A DNA stretch of 64,000 nucleotides from Bacteroidales bacterium (GTDB lineage: Bacteria; Bacteroidota; Bacteroidia; Bacteroidales; Tenuifilaceae), in contig JACABB010000028.1 of assembly GCA_013376985.1 (NCBI GenBank), positions 1-64,000 on the forward strand, given 5' to 3'. This document shows positions 27,261-36,642 of this stretch, piece by piece; the stretch's first letter is position 1, and every line of letters begins with the position of its first letter. A program made the translations under genes and the position numbers. The notes beneath the pieces are model-generated. The model did no database searches, was not told the DNA's origin, and worked only from the letters and a program-made list of their open reading frames with translations.

Positions 27261-28369
27261 AAATTAAATGATTTATATAGATTTAATAATACTTTCTCTT
27301 GCGATTTCCAATTATACTCACGTTCAACCGCTAAAATACCATTTTTTCCCATTTCGGAAGCAAGTATTGGATTATCAAGTAATGTTTTAATCGCTCTTGA
27401 AATTTCATCTGTATTATGAGGATCAACATAAATTCCACATTTCTCTTTATCAATAATGTTCCGCCATAAGGTAAAGTCAGTGCAGACTATAGGTATTCCC
27501 AACATCATAAACTCAAATATTTTAATTGTCCCAAGACTGCCATGTCGGTAGCCAGCATTTGGAGTGTAGTCATGAATTGCCAACCCAATGGAAGTTTTAG
27601 CGTATACCTTTAAAACTTCATCATAGGGTAGTTTACCATAGTACCTAACCTTATCCCATCCTTCTAATCCCGAAAGATATTCTAAATATTGAGTTTTCTC
27701 TCCAATTAAAAAATAGGTTACATTATTTATTTTTGAAAGTGCTTTAAGGATATTGTGGTGCATATAATCACTAACAATATTTCCAGCAAAACAAACATTT
27801 CTTTCAACCCTAGAAATGCTATTTAAATTTGTATTATTTTGAATTATAGGATAATTTGTTACAAGAACAGCTTTGGGGCAAATAGTTGCAAGCCTATCTA
27901 CAATTGCTGGAGTTACTGATATTGCAGCATCAATTCTTTTTAGTACATATTTTTCATAGATAGAATATAAATATGATATAAATAGGCGAAATGGTTTTGG
28001 TATATAAAATTTCGATTTAATAATACCAGGAACATCTTCATGGCTATCGAATATAACAATCTTTCCTTGTCTTTTGAGTTTTAGTGCAATAATCAATAAT
28101 TCAGGATCATGAATTTGGTAAATATTTGCATCTATAGAAAGTGCTTTTTTATATATTAACTTCGAAAATACAAATATTCTATAAATTCTACTATTGCTTT
28201 TTAAATAAACCCCACGTATCTTAATACCATTAAGAACTCTATCCTCTGCATTAGGTGCTACTATAGTTACATCATATCCAGCATTTGCCAGAGAACAACA
28301 TTGTTTCGAAAAGATCCTACCATCTTTAGCAGGATGAACGGAAGTAACGTGACAAATCTTTAAATTCAT
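27257..28369 (-). CDS. GT4-family glycosyltransferase
   Basis: This GT-B transferase has 370 residues from the chosen start. The open frame extends 31 codons further upstream, but MNLKICHVTSVHPAKDGRIF is the normal N-terminus of this family, so I start at 28369. The C-terminal domain has NVCFAGNIVSDYM, GYRHGSLGTIKIFEFMMLGIPIVCTDF and the acidic donor-binding region. It is probably a cytoplasmic transferase of the repeat unit with unknown specificity. Confidence 0.8.
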   Translation of the reverse strand: MNLKICHVTSVHPAKDGRIFSKQCCSLANAGYDVTIVAPNAEDRVLNGIKIRGVYLKSNSRIYRIFVFSKLIYKKALSIDANIYQIHDPELLIIALKLKRQGKIVIFDSHEDVPGIIKSKFYIPKPFRLFISYLYSIYEKYVLKRIDAAISVTPAIVDRLATICPKAVLVTNYPIIQNNTNLNSISRVERNVCFAGNIVSDYMHHNILKALSKINNVTYFLIGEKTQYLEYLSGLEGWDKVRYYGKLPYDEVLKVYAKTSIGLAIHDYTPNAGYRHGSLGTIKIFEFMMLGIPIVCTDFTLWRNIIDKEKCGIYVDPHNTDEISRAIKTLLDNPILASEMGKNGILAVEREYNWKSQEKVLLNLYKSFNL

Positions 28370-28549
28370 ATAAAAAATAATTTGTTTTAAATATTTCAGA
28401 CATGCACATAATACTCTTAATAACTTTATATTCAAAAGATATATGCAAACCTCCTTGCTCAAATAATATTAAAAAAAGAATCCAATATTTTTTGATTTCC
28501 GTCTATTATGACTGAAAATATATTCAATAAAAAATAAAAAAAACTGAAA

Positions 28550-29764
28550 CTAATAACAAAGAGAAATTTCATCTCTTTGTATTAAAGAAGCACTGTTATT
28601 GTTAATTAAATTGAGCGCAATAAATGAAAGTGGAATTCGAATTTCTATTAAAGAGCTAGATTTTAAAAGATTTAATAAAGCAAATACTATAATAAAACTT
28701 GATATGTACAAATAATTTATATTTACTTTGATTATAAGGAAAAAAAAGAAATACAAATAAATCATTAAACCTATAAGACCTAGTTCAACCCATATTTCAA
28801 GAATCTGATTATGTGGATGCAAGTTTGAATCTACACCATTAACATCCATACCAAAACTACCAACTCCTGTTCCAAACATAAAAGTATAAATATCACTAAA
28901 AATAATTTTTATTGCATCAAAAAATAAAGTTATACGCAAACCTACCGATGGATCAATTTTATTTGTTTTTGTATTAACAGAATTAAATAATGTTTGCATT
29001 CTAAAAATCGCATTTTTGAAAAATACACATACTAACTCCCAATTAAACAATGCAATAATAATTACTATAAAAATTAATGATAGAATTACCATCAAAGTAC
29101 TAGTTTTAATACTAAGCTTTAATTTGTGTTTTCTTTTTAATAAAAACGAAATAATAATAATAATAATAACAAAGAATAAAGGACCTCTTGCTCCAATAGC
29201 AAAAAGCATTATAAATGAACTAATCAATAAAACCAAATCACCATTTTTACCAAACAATTTTTCTTTCGTAAAATACAAAGTAAGAATGACAAAACCAATA
29301 TTTTCTCCCAGAGTAAGGTACATTCTAGTAAAATCGCCCTTACTTTTATTCCATGTTATGTAATAATCGATAGCCATAGGAAAATAGGCTATAACAAGAA
29401 TAATTACTCCAATTACATACCATTTTAGAAACAATTTAATATTAAAATCAGTCTTATGTAAGATCAAAAATAATGGTACAATATTCGTTGCAAAATTAAA
29501 TACTTTTATATATGCATATGATTTTGATCCAGTATATAACAAAGTAAACATCATCCAACCCCAAAATATTAAAAGGATGAGAACAGGGGTTGGGAACTTA
29601 AATATTCTACCTTGTATATTTTTCTTATCAAATACTAGAAAATATAAAACGAATAAAAAAATTGCTAACAAAAAAGTTAAATCTATTCCATTACCTAATG
29701 AAAAGTAATTTATATAACCTTTTATAATACCCGAAAGTAAATATATTACTAAAATTATTTCCAT
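28550..29764 (-). CDS. O-antigen polymerase (Wzy-like)
   Basis: This 404-residue polytopic protein has about eleven hydrophobic helices. Its periplasmic loop contains SVGLRITLFFDAIKIIFSD, GTGVGSFGMD and HPHNQILEIWVELGLIGL, the Wzy_C pattern with the conserved His-Asn-Gln. It sits directly after the flippase, the usual order wzx-wzy, so it is the best candidate for the polymerase of the locus. Confidence 0.78.
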   Translation of the reverse strand: MEIILVIYLLSGIIKGYINYFSLGNGIDLTFLLAIFLFVLYFLVFDKKNIQGRIFKFPTPVLILLIFWGWMMFTLLYTGSKSYAYIKVFNFATNIVPLFLILHKTDFNIKLFLKWYVIGVIILVIAYFPMAIDYYITWNKSKGDFTRMYLTLGENIGFVILTLYFTKEKLFGKNGDLVLLISSFIMLFAIGARGPLFFVIIIIIISFLLKRKHKLKLSIKTSTLMVILSLIFIVIIIALFNWELVCVFFKNAIFRMQTLFNSVNTKTNKIDPSVGLRITLFFDAIKIIFSDIYTFMFGTGVGSFGMDVNGVDSNLHPHNQILEIWVELGLIGLMIYLYFFFFLIIKVNINYLYISSFIIVFALLNLLKSSSLIEIRIPLSFIALNLINNNSASLIQRDEISLCY

Positions 29765-29828
29765 TGAGAAATAAATTGAAATTCAATAACTAATTAATAG
29801 TATATTTTTATTAGGTTTTTTTAAATAA

Positions 29829-31130
29829 TCAAATATCGCCTTTAGCAAAAAGGTATGTCATCCTCAAATTGATCAAATAGACAATACTTCTTCCTATTGA
29901 AAAACAAATCAGCGTATACTTGATGTCGTGAAAAACTATATGTCCAATCACAATTGAAAATATTGTAAAGAATAGGAATTGCGATTGCCATAATAGGACT
30001 GATTTCATCTTATTCGCTATAAAAAACATTCCCCAAAAACATTCTGCAACAAAACTTATCATAATAGTTGGGCATAGTATTCGAGCATAAATTCCAGCCT
30101 CTCTCCACTTACTTCCAAAGAAAAAAGAGATAAAATCAGGTAGTATTAGAAATAAAATAAAAAATATAACTATTGATAATGCTAAAACAATCTTAAATGT
30201 TTTCATATAAATTGAATGGCAGTTTCCCCTAATTTTAAACTCTTCATTTGCTCTTTGTCTAAATACATCTCTTACTGTTAAGCTAATTAGTGATGCTGGA
30301 ACAGAAAGAATTAATCCTGTCATTGAGTAAAGGCCAACCTCTGTCTCTGAAAAAAAGGATGCTATGAGTAAAATGGCAACTTGACCTGCAATTGTATTTA
30401 GAAGTTGACCAGGTAAAACATATTTTGGACAACTACTATTTATTCTTGAAAGAAAAAGCATTCGTTTCCAAGAGATCTTTTTAAATATTTTATAATCTAT
30501 TCTAAATGCGCTATAAACGCAAGAAATTGCAGATAAAAATCTACCTGTGAGTTCGCCTAAAATAAGGCCTCCTTGAAATATTCTTATTAATCCATAAAAC
30601 AAGTTAGAAATAGTTATTGAACTTGAATTAATTATCTTATTAATTGCCAAATTTGAGAATTTATTTTCTCTAACCACCCACTCATTATAACATTGATAAA
30701 TAGAAATTAAAAATGAGAGTAGTGGACATAAAAAAATCCAATTTCCTAATCTAGGTTGATTTAGTAGCTTTATTAGAATATCGGAAAAGAAAAAAAATAA
30801 TATAGTAGCAATTACAGAAATAATAAAAGAAAGTAAAATTGAAACACCAATTATATTAACTGCATCTCTTCTATTCTTGGCAATTAATACCGCTGTTTCA
30901 TATTTACCTGTAGAAATTACACTAATAATTGCGGTGATTGATCCTAAAATTGCAAGCAGCCCAAATTCTTCTGGTAAAAAAAGGCGAGTTAAAATGGGAG
31001 AAAAAATAACAGGAATTGCTTGTGCAACAACGGTTCCTAAGGTAAGAATAATAGACTTACGAATAAAATCATTTTTATTCGTAATATCTTTAATAATTAA
31101 ATTTATGTCTGAAAAGTACTTTTTAATCAA
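29829..31130 (-). CDS. wzx: Wzx-like polysaccharide flippase
   Basis: This 433-residue protein of the polysaccharide-transporter (MOP) superfamily has about twelve membrane helices. An N-terminal amphipathic start is followed by SIILTLGTVVAQAIPVIFSPILTRLFLPEEFGLLAI, whose segments RLFLPEEFG and ISVISTGKYETAV are typical of Wzx. It should flip lipid-linked repeat units across the inner membrane. It is the only flippase seen in the locus. Confidence 0.87.
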   Translation of the reverse strand: MIKKYFSDINLIIKDITNKNDFIRKSIILTLGTVVAQAIPVIFSPILTRLFLPEEFGLLAILGSITAIISVISTGKYETAVLIAKNRRDAVNIIGVSILLSFIISVIATILFFFFSDILIKLLNQPRLGNWIFLCPLLSFLISIYQCYNEWVVRENKFSNLAINKIINSSSITISNLFYGLIRIFQGGLILGELTGRFLSAISCVYSAFRIDYKIFKKISWKRMLFLSRINSSCPKYVLPGQLLNTIAGQVAILLIASFFSETEVGLYSMTGLILSVPASLISLTVRDVFRQRANEEFKIRGNCHSIYMKTFKIVLALSIVIFFILFLILPDFISFFFGSKWREAGIYARILCPTIMISFVAECFWGMFFIANKMKSVLLWQSQFLFFTIFSIVIGHIVFHDIKYTLICFSIGRSIVYLINLRMTYLFAKGDI

Positions 31131-31311
31131 TTACTTTGTTTATTTTGTTAATATTATTTATAGATAATTATTTGATTAGTATTTTTTTAAAGTATTAATA
31201 GGTCCTAATAGAATAATTAAAATATACTATAAAATATATAATTAGATTTTTTTCTCTTTGTTACATACTTTGTCAATAAGCAATTTATTATAATTTCATA
31301 TTAATTCTCCA

Positions 31312-32361
31312 TTAAACGTAGTATTGTTTATACCAGTTTATAAAATTTTTAATCCCTACACTAATTAAAGTTTGAGGTTTATAGTTAAAATTTTTCTCAA
31401 GATCCTCTACGTCTGCCCATGTACTAGGAACATCTCCTGCTTGAATAGGTAAAAAGTTTTTAATAGCCAACGTTCCAAGTGAATTCTCTATTGCTTTAAT
31501 AAAATCCATAAGTTTAACTGGATTACTATTACCAATATTATATATTTTATATGGCGCAATCGATGATGAGGGATCAGGCAGCTTGCCTGTCCATAAGGAG
31601 TTTGGTCTGGGAGAACTATCTATCACCCTTACAATTCCTTCAACGATATCACTAACATATGTAAAATCGCGCTGCATATTGCCATTATTATAAATATCAA
31701 TAGGTTTACCCTCAAGAATTGCCTTTGTAAATAAAAACAGAGCCATATCGGGCCTTCCCCATGGTCCATAAACAGTAAAGAATCGCAAACCTGTAGTTGG
31801 TAAACCGTATAAGTAACTATAAGTATGAGCCATTAACTCATTACTTTTTTTACTAGCTGCATAAAGGCTTATTGGGTGATCTACATTATGATATGTTGAA
31901 AAAGGCATAGTTTCATTTAGGCCATAAACGCTTGAACTACTTGCATAAACTAAATGCTTAATCTCATTTTGCCTACAACCTTCAAGAATATTAATAAACC
32001 CAACTATATTACTATCAATGTATGTATAAGGATTTTCAATACTATAACGAACACCTGCCTGTGCCGCTAAATTGCAAACTTTATCAAATTTTTCTTTTTG
32101 AAATAGTTCAAGAATAGATTCTCTATCTTCGAGTTTCAACTTAATAAACTTGTAATTATTGAATTTCGAACTTTGAATGATCTTTCCATACTCGATTTTG
32201 TCCCTGTTAATACCCGTTTGGTCTAGGCGTGAGTATTTTAGATTAACATCATAGTAATCGTTAATACAATCTAGTCCTATTACTTCATTCCCCATTTCAA
32301 TAAGACGTTTTGCAAGGTGGAAACCAATAAAACCAGCAGTGCCTGTGATTAGGGTTTTCAT
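31312..32361 (-). CDS. UDP-glucuronate 4-epimerase-like SDR enzyme
   Basis: This 349-residue extended SDR enzyme has [18 protein letters not shown], then [17 protein letters not shown], the hallmark of UDP-glucuronate 4-epimerases (CapI/LspL). The catalytic Ser lies in ASSSSVYG and the Tyr/Lys in [11 protein letters not shown]. The C-terminal part has [10 protein letters not shown]. It would make UDP-GalA or act on the related uronic acid produced by the dehydrogenase encoded just upstream. It is flanked by a 181-bp gap before the flippase gene. Confidence 0.8.
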   Translation of the reverse strand: MKTLITGTAGFIGFHLAKRLIEMGNEVIGLDCINDYYDVNLKYSRLDQTGINRDKIEYGKIIQSSKFNNYKFIKLKLEDRESILELFQKEKFDKVCNLAAQAGVRYSIENPYTYIDSNIVGFINILEGCRQNEIKHLVYASSSSVYGLNETMPFSTYHNVDHPISLYAASKKSNELMAHTYSYLYGLPTTGLRFFTVYGPWGRPDMALFLFTKAILEGKPIDIYNNGNMQRDFTYVSDIVEGIVRVIDSSPRPNSLWTGKLPDPSSSIAPYKIYNIGNSNPVKLMDFIKAIENSLGTLAIKNFLPIQAGDVPSTWADVEDLEKNFNYKPQTLISVGIKNFINWYKQYYV

Positions 32362-32529
32362 TAATTTATGAAAATTTAAGGTTGTTGATCATATTCATTT
32401 ACTTATAAACACAGCTTCGCCAAGTCAGTTACATTTTGTATATAACTATTATTCGTTCTTTAAAATAATACTTAAGACAATTTATTAATAAAAAAGGGCT
32501 TGAAATTAGCCCTCGAAAGCAAATTCTAG

Positions 32530-33822
32530 TTATAGACTCCAGTAGGTTAGTTTAGAAATCTTATTTCTAAATACCCCTTTGATATCAATAAAAACACAAT
32601 CTTTATTTGCACAATTCAAAAACCAAGTCTCATCTAAATTGAGATATTGCTGATGGCTAACTGCCACAATAATCGCATCGTATTTATTTAATGGCTTACT
32701 CGCTAATTCAAATCCATATTCCTCTTTTACCTCGTGGGAATCGGCAAAGGCATCTACAACATCTATATTATTAATTCCAAAAGACTTAAGTTCTTTATAA
32801 ATATCTACAACTTTTGAGTTACGAATATCGCTAACATTTTCCTTAAAAGTAACGCCCATTATTAGAACCCTTGAATCCTTAGGGTTTTTATCGGCCGCAA
32901 TCATTTTTTTTACTGTTTGCTTTGCAACATAACCACCCATTGAGTCGTTAATAAAACGACCTGCACTAATAATTTGTGGATGATATCCTAATTCTTTGGC
33001 TTTATATACTAGGTAGTATGGATCAACACCTATACAATGACCACCAACTAAACCTGGGAAAAATTTCAAAAAATTCCATTTAGTTCCCGCAGCTTCCAGA
33101 ACATCATATGTATTAATTCCTATTCTACTAAAAATAATTGATAATTCGTTCATAAACGCAATATTGATATCACGCTGGGTATTCTCAATAATTTTAGCAG
33201 CCTCAGCAACTTTAATGGAACTTGCCCTATGAATCCCTGCTTTAATTATGAGTTCATATATTTTGGCTATTTCTTCTGAAGATTCAGGATCACATCCTGA
33301 TGTAATTTTTTTGATTGAGGTCAAAGTATGCTCTTTATCGCCAGGGTTAATTCGTTCAGGCGAAAAACCAACTTTAAAATCTTTAATATATTTTAGACCC
33401 GATAATTTTTCTAATAAAGGAACACAATCATCTTCGGTACAACCTGGGTAAACAGTTGATTCATACACTACATAATCGCCTTTCTTTAATACTTTACCAA
33501 CAGTTTCAGTTGCTGCTAAAAGTGGTTTTAGATCGGGTAGATTATGCTCATCAATTGGAGTGGGTACCGCAACAATATAAAACTTTGCCTCTCTAATATC
33601 CTCTAATTTGTAAGTATACTGTATATCGCAACCCTTAAATGCATCTGAACCAAGCTCTCTACTGGGGTCGATACTCTTTTTCATAAGTTCAACCCGATCA
33701 GGTTTAATATCAAAGCCAATAACTGGAAGTCTTCTTGCAAATTCAAGTGCAATTGGTAAGCCAACATAACCTAAACCGATTACTGCTAACTTTTCTTTTT
33801 TATTCAATAATTCATTGTACAT
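32530..33822 (-). CDS. UDP-HexNAc 6-dehydrogenase (WbpA/WbpO/TviB family)
   Basis: This 430-residue nucleotide-sugar dehydrogenase has the NAD site AVIGLGYVGLPIALEFA, the segment VYESTVYPGCTEDDCVPLLE, catalytic Lys/Asn in AAKIIENTQRDINIAFMNEL, and the nucleophile Cys in GGHCIGVDPYYL. It oxidises UDP-GlcNAc or UDP-GalNAc to the uronic acid with two NAD+. Upstream lie WbpB-, WbpD- and WbpE-like genes. The set therefore matches synthesis of UDP-2,3-diacetamido-2,3-dideoxy-glucuronic acid. Confidence 0.86.
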   Translation of the reverse strand: MYNELLNKKEKLAVIGLGYVGLPIALEFARRLPVIGFDIKPDRVELMKKSIDPSRELGSDAFKGCDIQYTYKLEDIREAKFYIVAVPTPIDEHNLPDLKPLLAATETVGKVLKKGDYVVYESTVYPGCTEDDCVPLLEKLSGLKYIKDFKVGFSPERINPGDKEHTLTSIKKITSGCDPESSEEIAKIYELIIKAGIHRASSIKVAEAAKIIENTQRDINIAFMNELSIIFSRIGINTYDVLEAAGTKWNFLKFFPGLVGGHCIGVDPYYLVYKAKELGYHPQIISAGRFINDSMGGYVAKQTVKKMIAADKNPKDSRVLIMGVTFKENVSDIRNSKVVDIYKELKSFGINNIDVVDAFADSHEVKEEYGFELASKPLNKYDAIIVAVSHQQYLNLDETWFLNCANKDCVFIDIKGVFRNKISKLTYWSL

Positions 33823-33833
33823 AATAGTAACTT

Positions 33834-34778
33834 CTAAAGATTATTGGTGCAAAACGGGTGATAATTACCTTTTAATCCTAATACCTGAGCATTTCTAATA
33901 GAGTATACAGTTTGAATAGATTGTCTTGCTTCTTCAAGGCCAAATCCTTTACCTTCAATAATTTTTTTATATGTGTTAGTGTGAAGATCTGTAAAACCTT
34001 CACTAAATTCAATCTCTTTTCCTTCAATTGCTATTGATCTAAAAGTTCTTTGACCTTTAGATTTTATCTCGGAAGGGATATCATTATAATCAACACTAAG
34101 GAACCATCTAACACGGGCTTTTTCAAGTTCTAAAAAACCAGCCGCTTTGTGTGGTTCTGAAATATGAACTAAATTACTCTTAACATTGCCAAAAATCCAA
34201 GTAAGCATATCAAAAAAGTGAACTCCAATATTTGTTGCTACCCCCCCTGATTTTTGTGTATCGCCTTTCCAGCTTATCCCATACCAACGCCCCCTGCTCG
34301 TAATGTATGTTAAGTCGATATCATAAACTTTATTCTTTGGCCCTTCTTCAATCTTCTTTTTTAATTCAATAATTGCAGGGTGTAAACGTAATTGGAGAAC
34401 TGTATAAACTTTCTTCCCAGTCTCTCTTTCTATTTCTTGCAAAGCATCAATATTCCAAGGGTTAAGTACAATAGGCTTTTCGCAAATTGCATCCGCACCT
34501 TGACGTAGCGCAAAGCGTATATGCGAATCATGTAGGTAGTTAGGTGTACAAATACTTACATAATCAATTTTCGCACCTTGCCTTTTAAGCTTATCAATAT
34601 GTCGATCAAACCGTTCGAATTCAACAAAAAAATCAGCATTTGGAAAATGACTATCCATTATTCCAACACAATCGTGTTTATCCAATGCGGCTAATAAATT
34701 ATTACCAGTATCTTTAATTGCTTTTAAGTGGCGAGGAGCAATAAACCCAGCAACACCAATCAGACCAAAATTGTACAT
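33834..34778 (-). CDS. WbpB/WlbA-like Gfo/Idh/MocA sugar 3-dehydrogenase
   Basis: This 314-residue oxidoreductase has an N-terminal Rossmann motif (GLIGVAGFIAPRHLKAI) and the catalytic Lys in CEKPIVLNPWN. The segments YVSICTPNYLHDSHI and GVATNIGVHFFDML are typical of WbpB/WlbA. It oxidises UDP-GlcNAcA at C-3. The keto product is used by the aminotransferase encoded two genes upstream. Length and motifs are normal for the family. Confidence 0.86.
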   Translation of the reverse strand: MYNFGLIGVAGFIAPRHLKAIKDTGNNLLAALDKHDCVGIMDSHFPNADFFVEFERFDRHIDKLKRQGAKIDYVSICTPNYLHDSHIRFALRQGADAICEKPIVLNPWNIDALQEIERETGKKVYTVLQLRLHPAIIELKKKIEEGPKNKVYDIDLTYITSRGRWYGISWKGDTQKSGGVATNIGVHFFDMLTWIFGNVKSNLVHISEPHKAAGFLELEKARVRWFLSVDYNDIPSEIKSKGQRTFRSIAIEGKEIEFSEGFTDLHTNTYKKIIEGKGFGLEEARQSIQTVYSIRNAQVLGLKGNYHPFCTNNL

Positions 34779-34837
34779 TATAATTTAATTTTGATTATAA
34801 AAGTAGTTGATATAAGGTATATAAAATATGACTTTTA

Positions 34838-35413
34838 TCAAATTTTTGACACATTACCATCAAGAAGTTTATACTTTCCACCACTTTCAGGGCAGATTGC
34901 TATACCATCAGGATTAAATTCAAGCCGTTGCCCAAATTCGCTCATCCAGCCAATCTGACGAGATGGATTGCCAACAACTAAGGCATACGGTTTAACATCT
35001 TTTATAACAACAGTCCCAGCACCTATAAAACAGAATTCACCTAAAGTTACACCACAAACAATAGTTGCATTAGCTCCAATGGAAACTCCATGTTTAACAT
35101 GTGTTTTCATGTACTCGCTTTTTCTATTTACAGCACTTCGAGGGTTTATTACATTGGTGAAAACCATAGAGGGGCCAAGAAATACGTCATCTTCACAAGT
35201 AACACCTGTATATATTGATACATTATTTTGCACCTTAACATTTTTACCGAGAATAACGCCAGGAGATACAACAACATTCTGCCCAATATTACAGTTATCT
35301 CCAATTTCACAATTTGACATTATATGGCTGAAATGCCATATTTTTGTTCCTTGTCCAATTTTACAATTATCATCAATAATGGCAGTTTCATGTGCAAAGT
35401 AATCAATCTCCAT
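34838..35413 (-). CDS. WbpD/WlbB-like UDP-amino sugar N-acetyltransferase
   Basis: This 191-residue hexapeptide acyltransferase begins EIDYFAHETAIIDDNCKIG and shows KIWHFSHIM, the substrate and catalytic His region of WbpD/WlbB. Several beta-helix turns and KPYALVVGNPSRQIGWMS at the C-terminus follow. It acetylates the 3-amino group of UDP-GlcNAc(3NH2)A. It starts 6 bp after the aminotransferase gene stop. Confidence 0.87.
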   Translation of the reverse strand: MEIDYFAHETAIIDDNCKIGQGTKIWHFSHIMSNCEIGDNCNIGQNVVVSPGVILGKNVKVQNNVSIYTGVTCEDDVFLGPSMVFTNVINPRSAVNRKSEYMKTHVKHGVSIGANATIVCGVTLGEFCFIGAGTVVIKDVKPYALVVGNPSRQIGWMSEFGQRLEFNPDGIAICPESGGKYKLLDGNVSKI

Positions 35414-35419
35414 AGTAAA

Positions 35420-36556
35420 CTAGTCTAGAAAATTAATGATTGTATCACATATATACTTCTGAATGTCTTCTGTAAGTTCAGTATGCATCGGTATAGAAAA
35501 AACAGATTCACATAGTAAATCGGTATTGGGGAAAAGTTTGTTGGTAGCCTTACTCTGATAAATTTCGAAAGCCTTTTGATTATGAAGAGGTACAGGATAG
35601 TAAACCATTGAAGGGATACCTTTATCGGATAGGTGATTTATCAACTCTTTTCTACCTCCTTTTATCAATCGTAAAGTATATTGGTGAAAAATATGATCAG
35701 ACCATGATGTTCGTCCGGGAACTTTAACACTTGGGCAATCTCCTAAAAATCTATCGTAAATACTTGCAGCAATAGTTCGATTGGTATTAAAATCGTTTAG
35801 GTACCTCAATTTAACCCGTAAAATGGCCGCTTGAATAGTATCAAGTCTTGAATTTACTCCGATTTTATCGTGATAGTAACGGATTTTCATCCCATGATTA
35901 GAGATGGATTTAATCTCATCCGCTAATGCATCGTCATTTGTAAAAAGAGCACCACCATCGCCGAAACAACCTAAGTTTTTAGAAGGGAAAAAAGATGTAG
36001 TACCAATATCTCCAATTGTACCAGCCTTTTTAATATTCCCATTTTTAAATTTATAGTTAGCACCAGTTGCTTGAGCAGTATCTTCAATAACAAATATATT
36101 GTGCTTTTTAGCTATAGATTGAATCTCCTCCATATTGGCGCATTGACCAAATAAATGAACAGGGATAATAGCCCTAGTTTTAGGAGTTATTGCATTTTCT
36201 AGTTTCTTTGGATCTATTGTAAAATTATCTGCGTCAACATCAACAATAACAGGTATCATCCCAAGAAGAGCAATAACCTCAACAGTAGCAATAAATGTAA
36301 AATCGGGTGTAATTACCTCATCTCCCGGTTTTAATCCTAGTGCCATTAATGCAATTTGAAGAGCATCGGTGCCATTAGCGCATCCTATTACATGCTTAAC
36401 GCCAAGATAACTCGCTAATTCCTCTTGAAAAAGATTTACCTCTTTGCCTTTTATAAATGCAGTACTATCAATTACCTCCTGTATAGAAGCATCAATCTCT
36501 TTCTTAATTTTAAGATATTGACCTTTAAGGTCACACATTTGAATTGATGAACTCAT
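35420..36556 (-). CDS. WbpE/WlbC-like UDP-3-keto sugar aminotransferase
   Basis: This 378-residue PLP enzyme of the DegT family has IQMCDLKGQYLKIKKEID at the N-terminus, EDTAQATGA, and the PLP lysine in SFFPSKNLGCFGDGGA. It transfers an amino group to the 3-keto sugar made by the WbpB-like enzyme. It is the first gene of the long minus-strand polysaccharide locus, 86 bp after rny. I find no convincing promoter in that gap, so read-through from rny is possible. Confidence 0.87.
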   Translation of the reverse strand: MSSSIQMCDLKGQYLKIKKEIDASIQEVIDSTAFIKGKEVNLFQEELASYLGVKHVIGCANGTDALQIALMALGLKPGDEVITPDFTFIATVEVIALLGMIPVIVDVDADNFTIDPKKLENAITPKTRAIIPVHLFGQCANMEEIQSIAKKHNIFVIEDTAQATGANYKFKNGNIKKAGTIGDIGTTSFFPSKNLGCFGDGGALFTNDDALADEIKSISNHGMKIRYYHDKIGVNSRLDTIQAAILRVKLRYLNDFNTNRTIAASIYDRFLGDCPSVKVPGRTSWSDHIFHQYTLRLIKGGRKELINHLSDKGIPSMVYYPVPLHNQKAFEIYQSKATNKLFPNTDLLCESVFSIPMHTELTEDIQKYICDTIINFLD

Positions 36557-36642
36557 TCTTGCCGTCTGTTGTAAGTTAATTTTTATCAGTAATTAGTTGT
36601 AATTTATCAACTTACACTAATTTTTCAAATGAACATTTTTAA

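Noticed and set aside
15240-28369. Wish to name specific sugars for each glycosyltransferase
   Set aside because: GT4 and CgeB-like specificity cannot be read from sequence, so only the WbuB-like enzyme in its known gene order was given a likely donor.
29016-29363. 115-codon plus-strand frame opposite the wzy-like gene
   Set aside because: It is a low-complexity Ile/Lys/Asn-rich frame opposite a membrane protein gene, typical of chance.
34968-35402. 144-codon open frame antisense to the WbpD-like gene
   Set aside because: It lies fully inside a well-supported gene on the other strand, and the translated sequence shows no protein family features.
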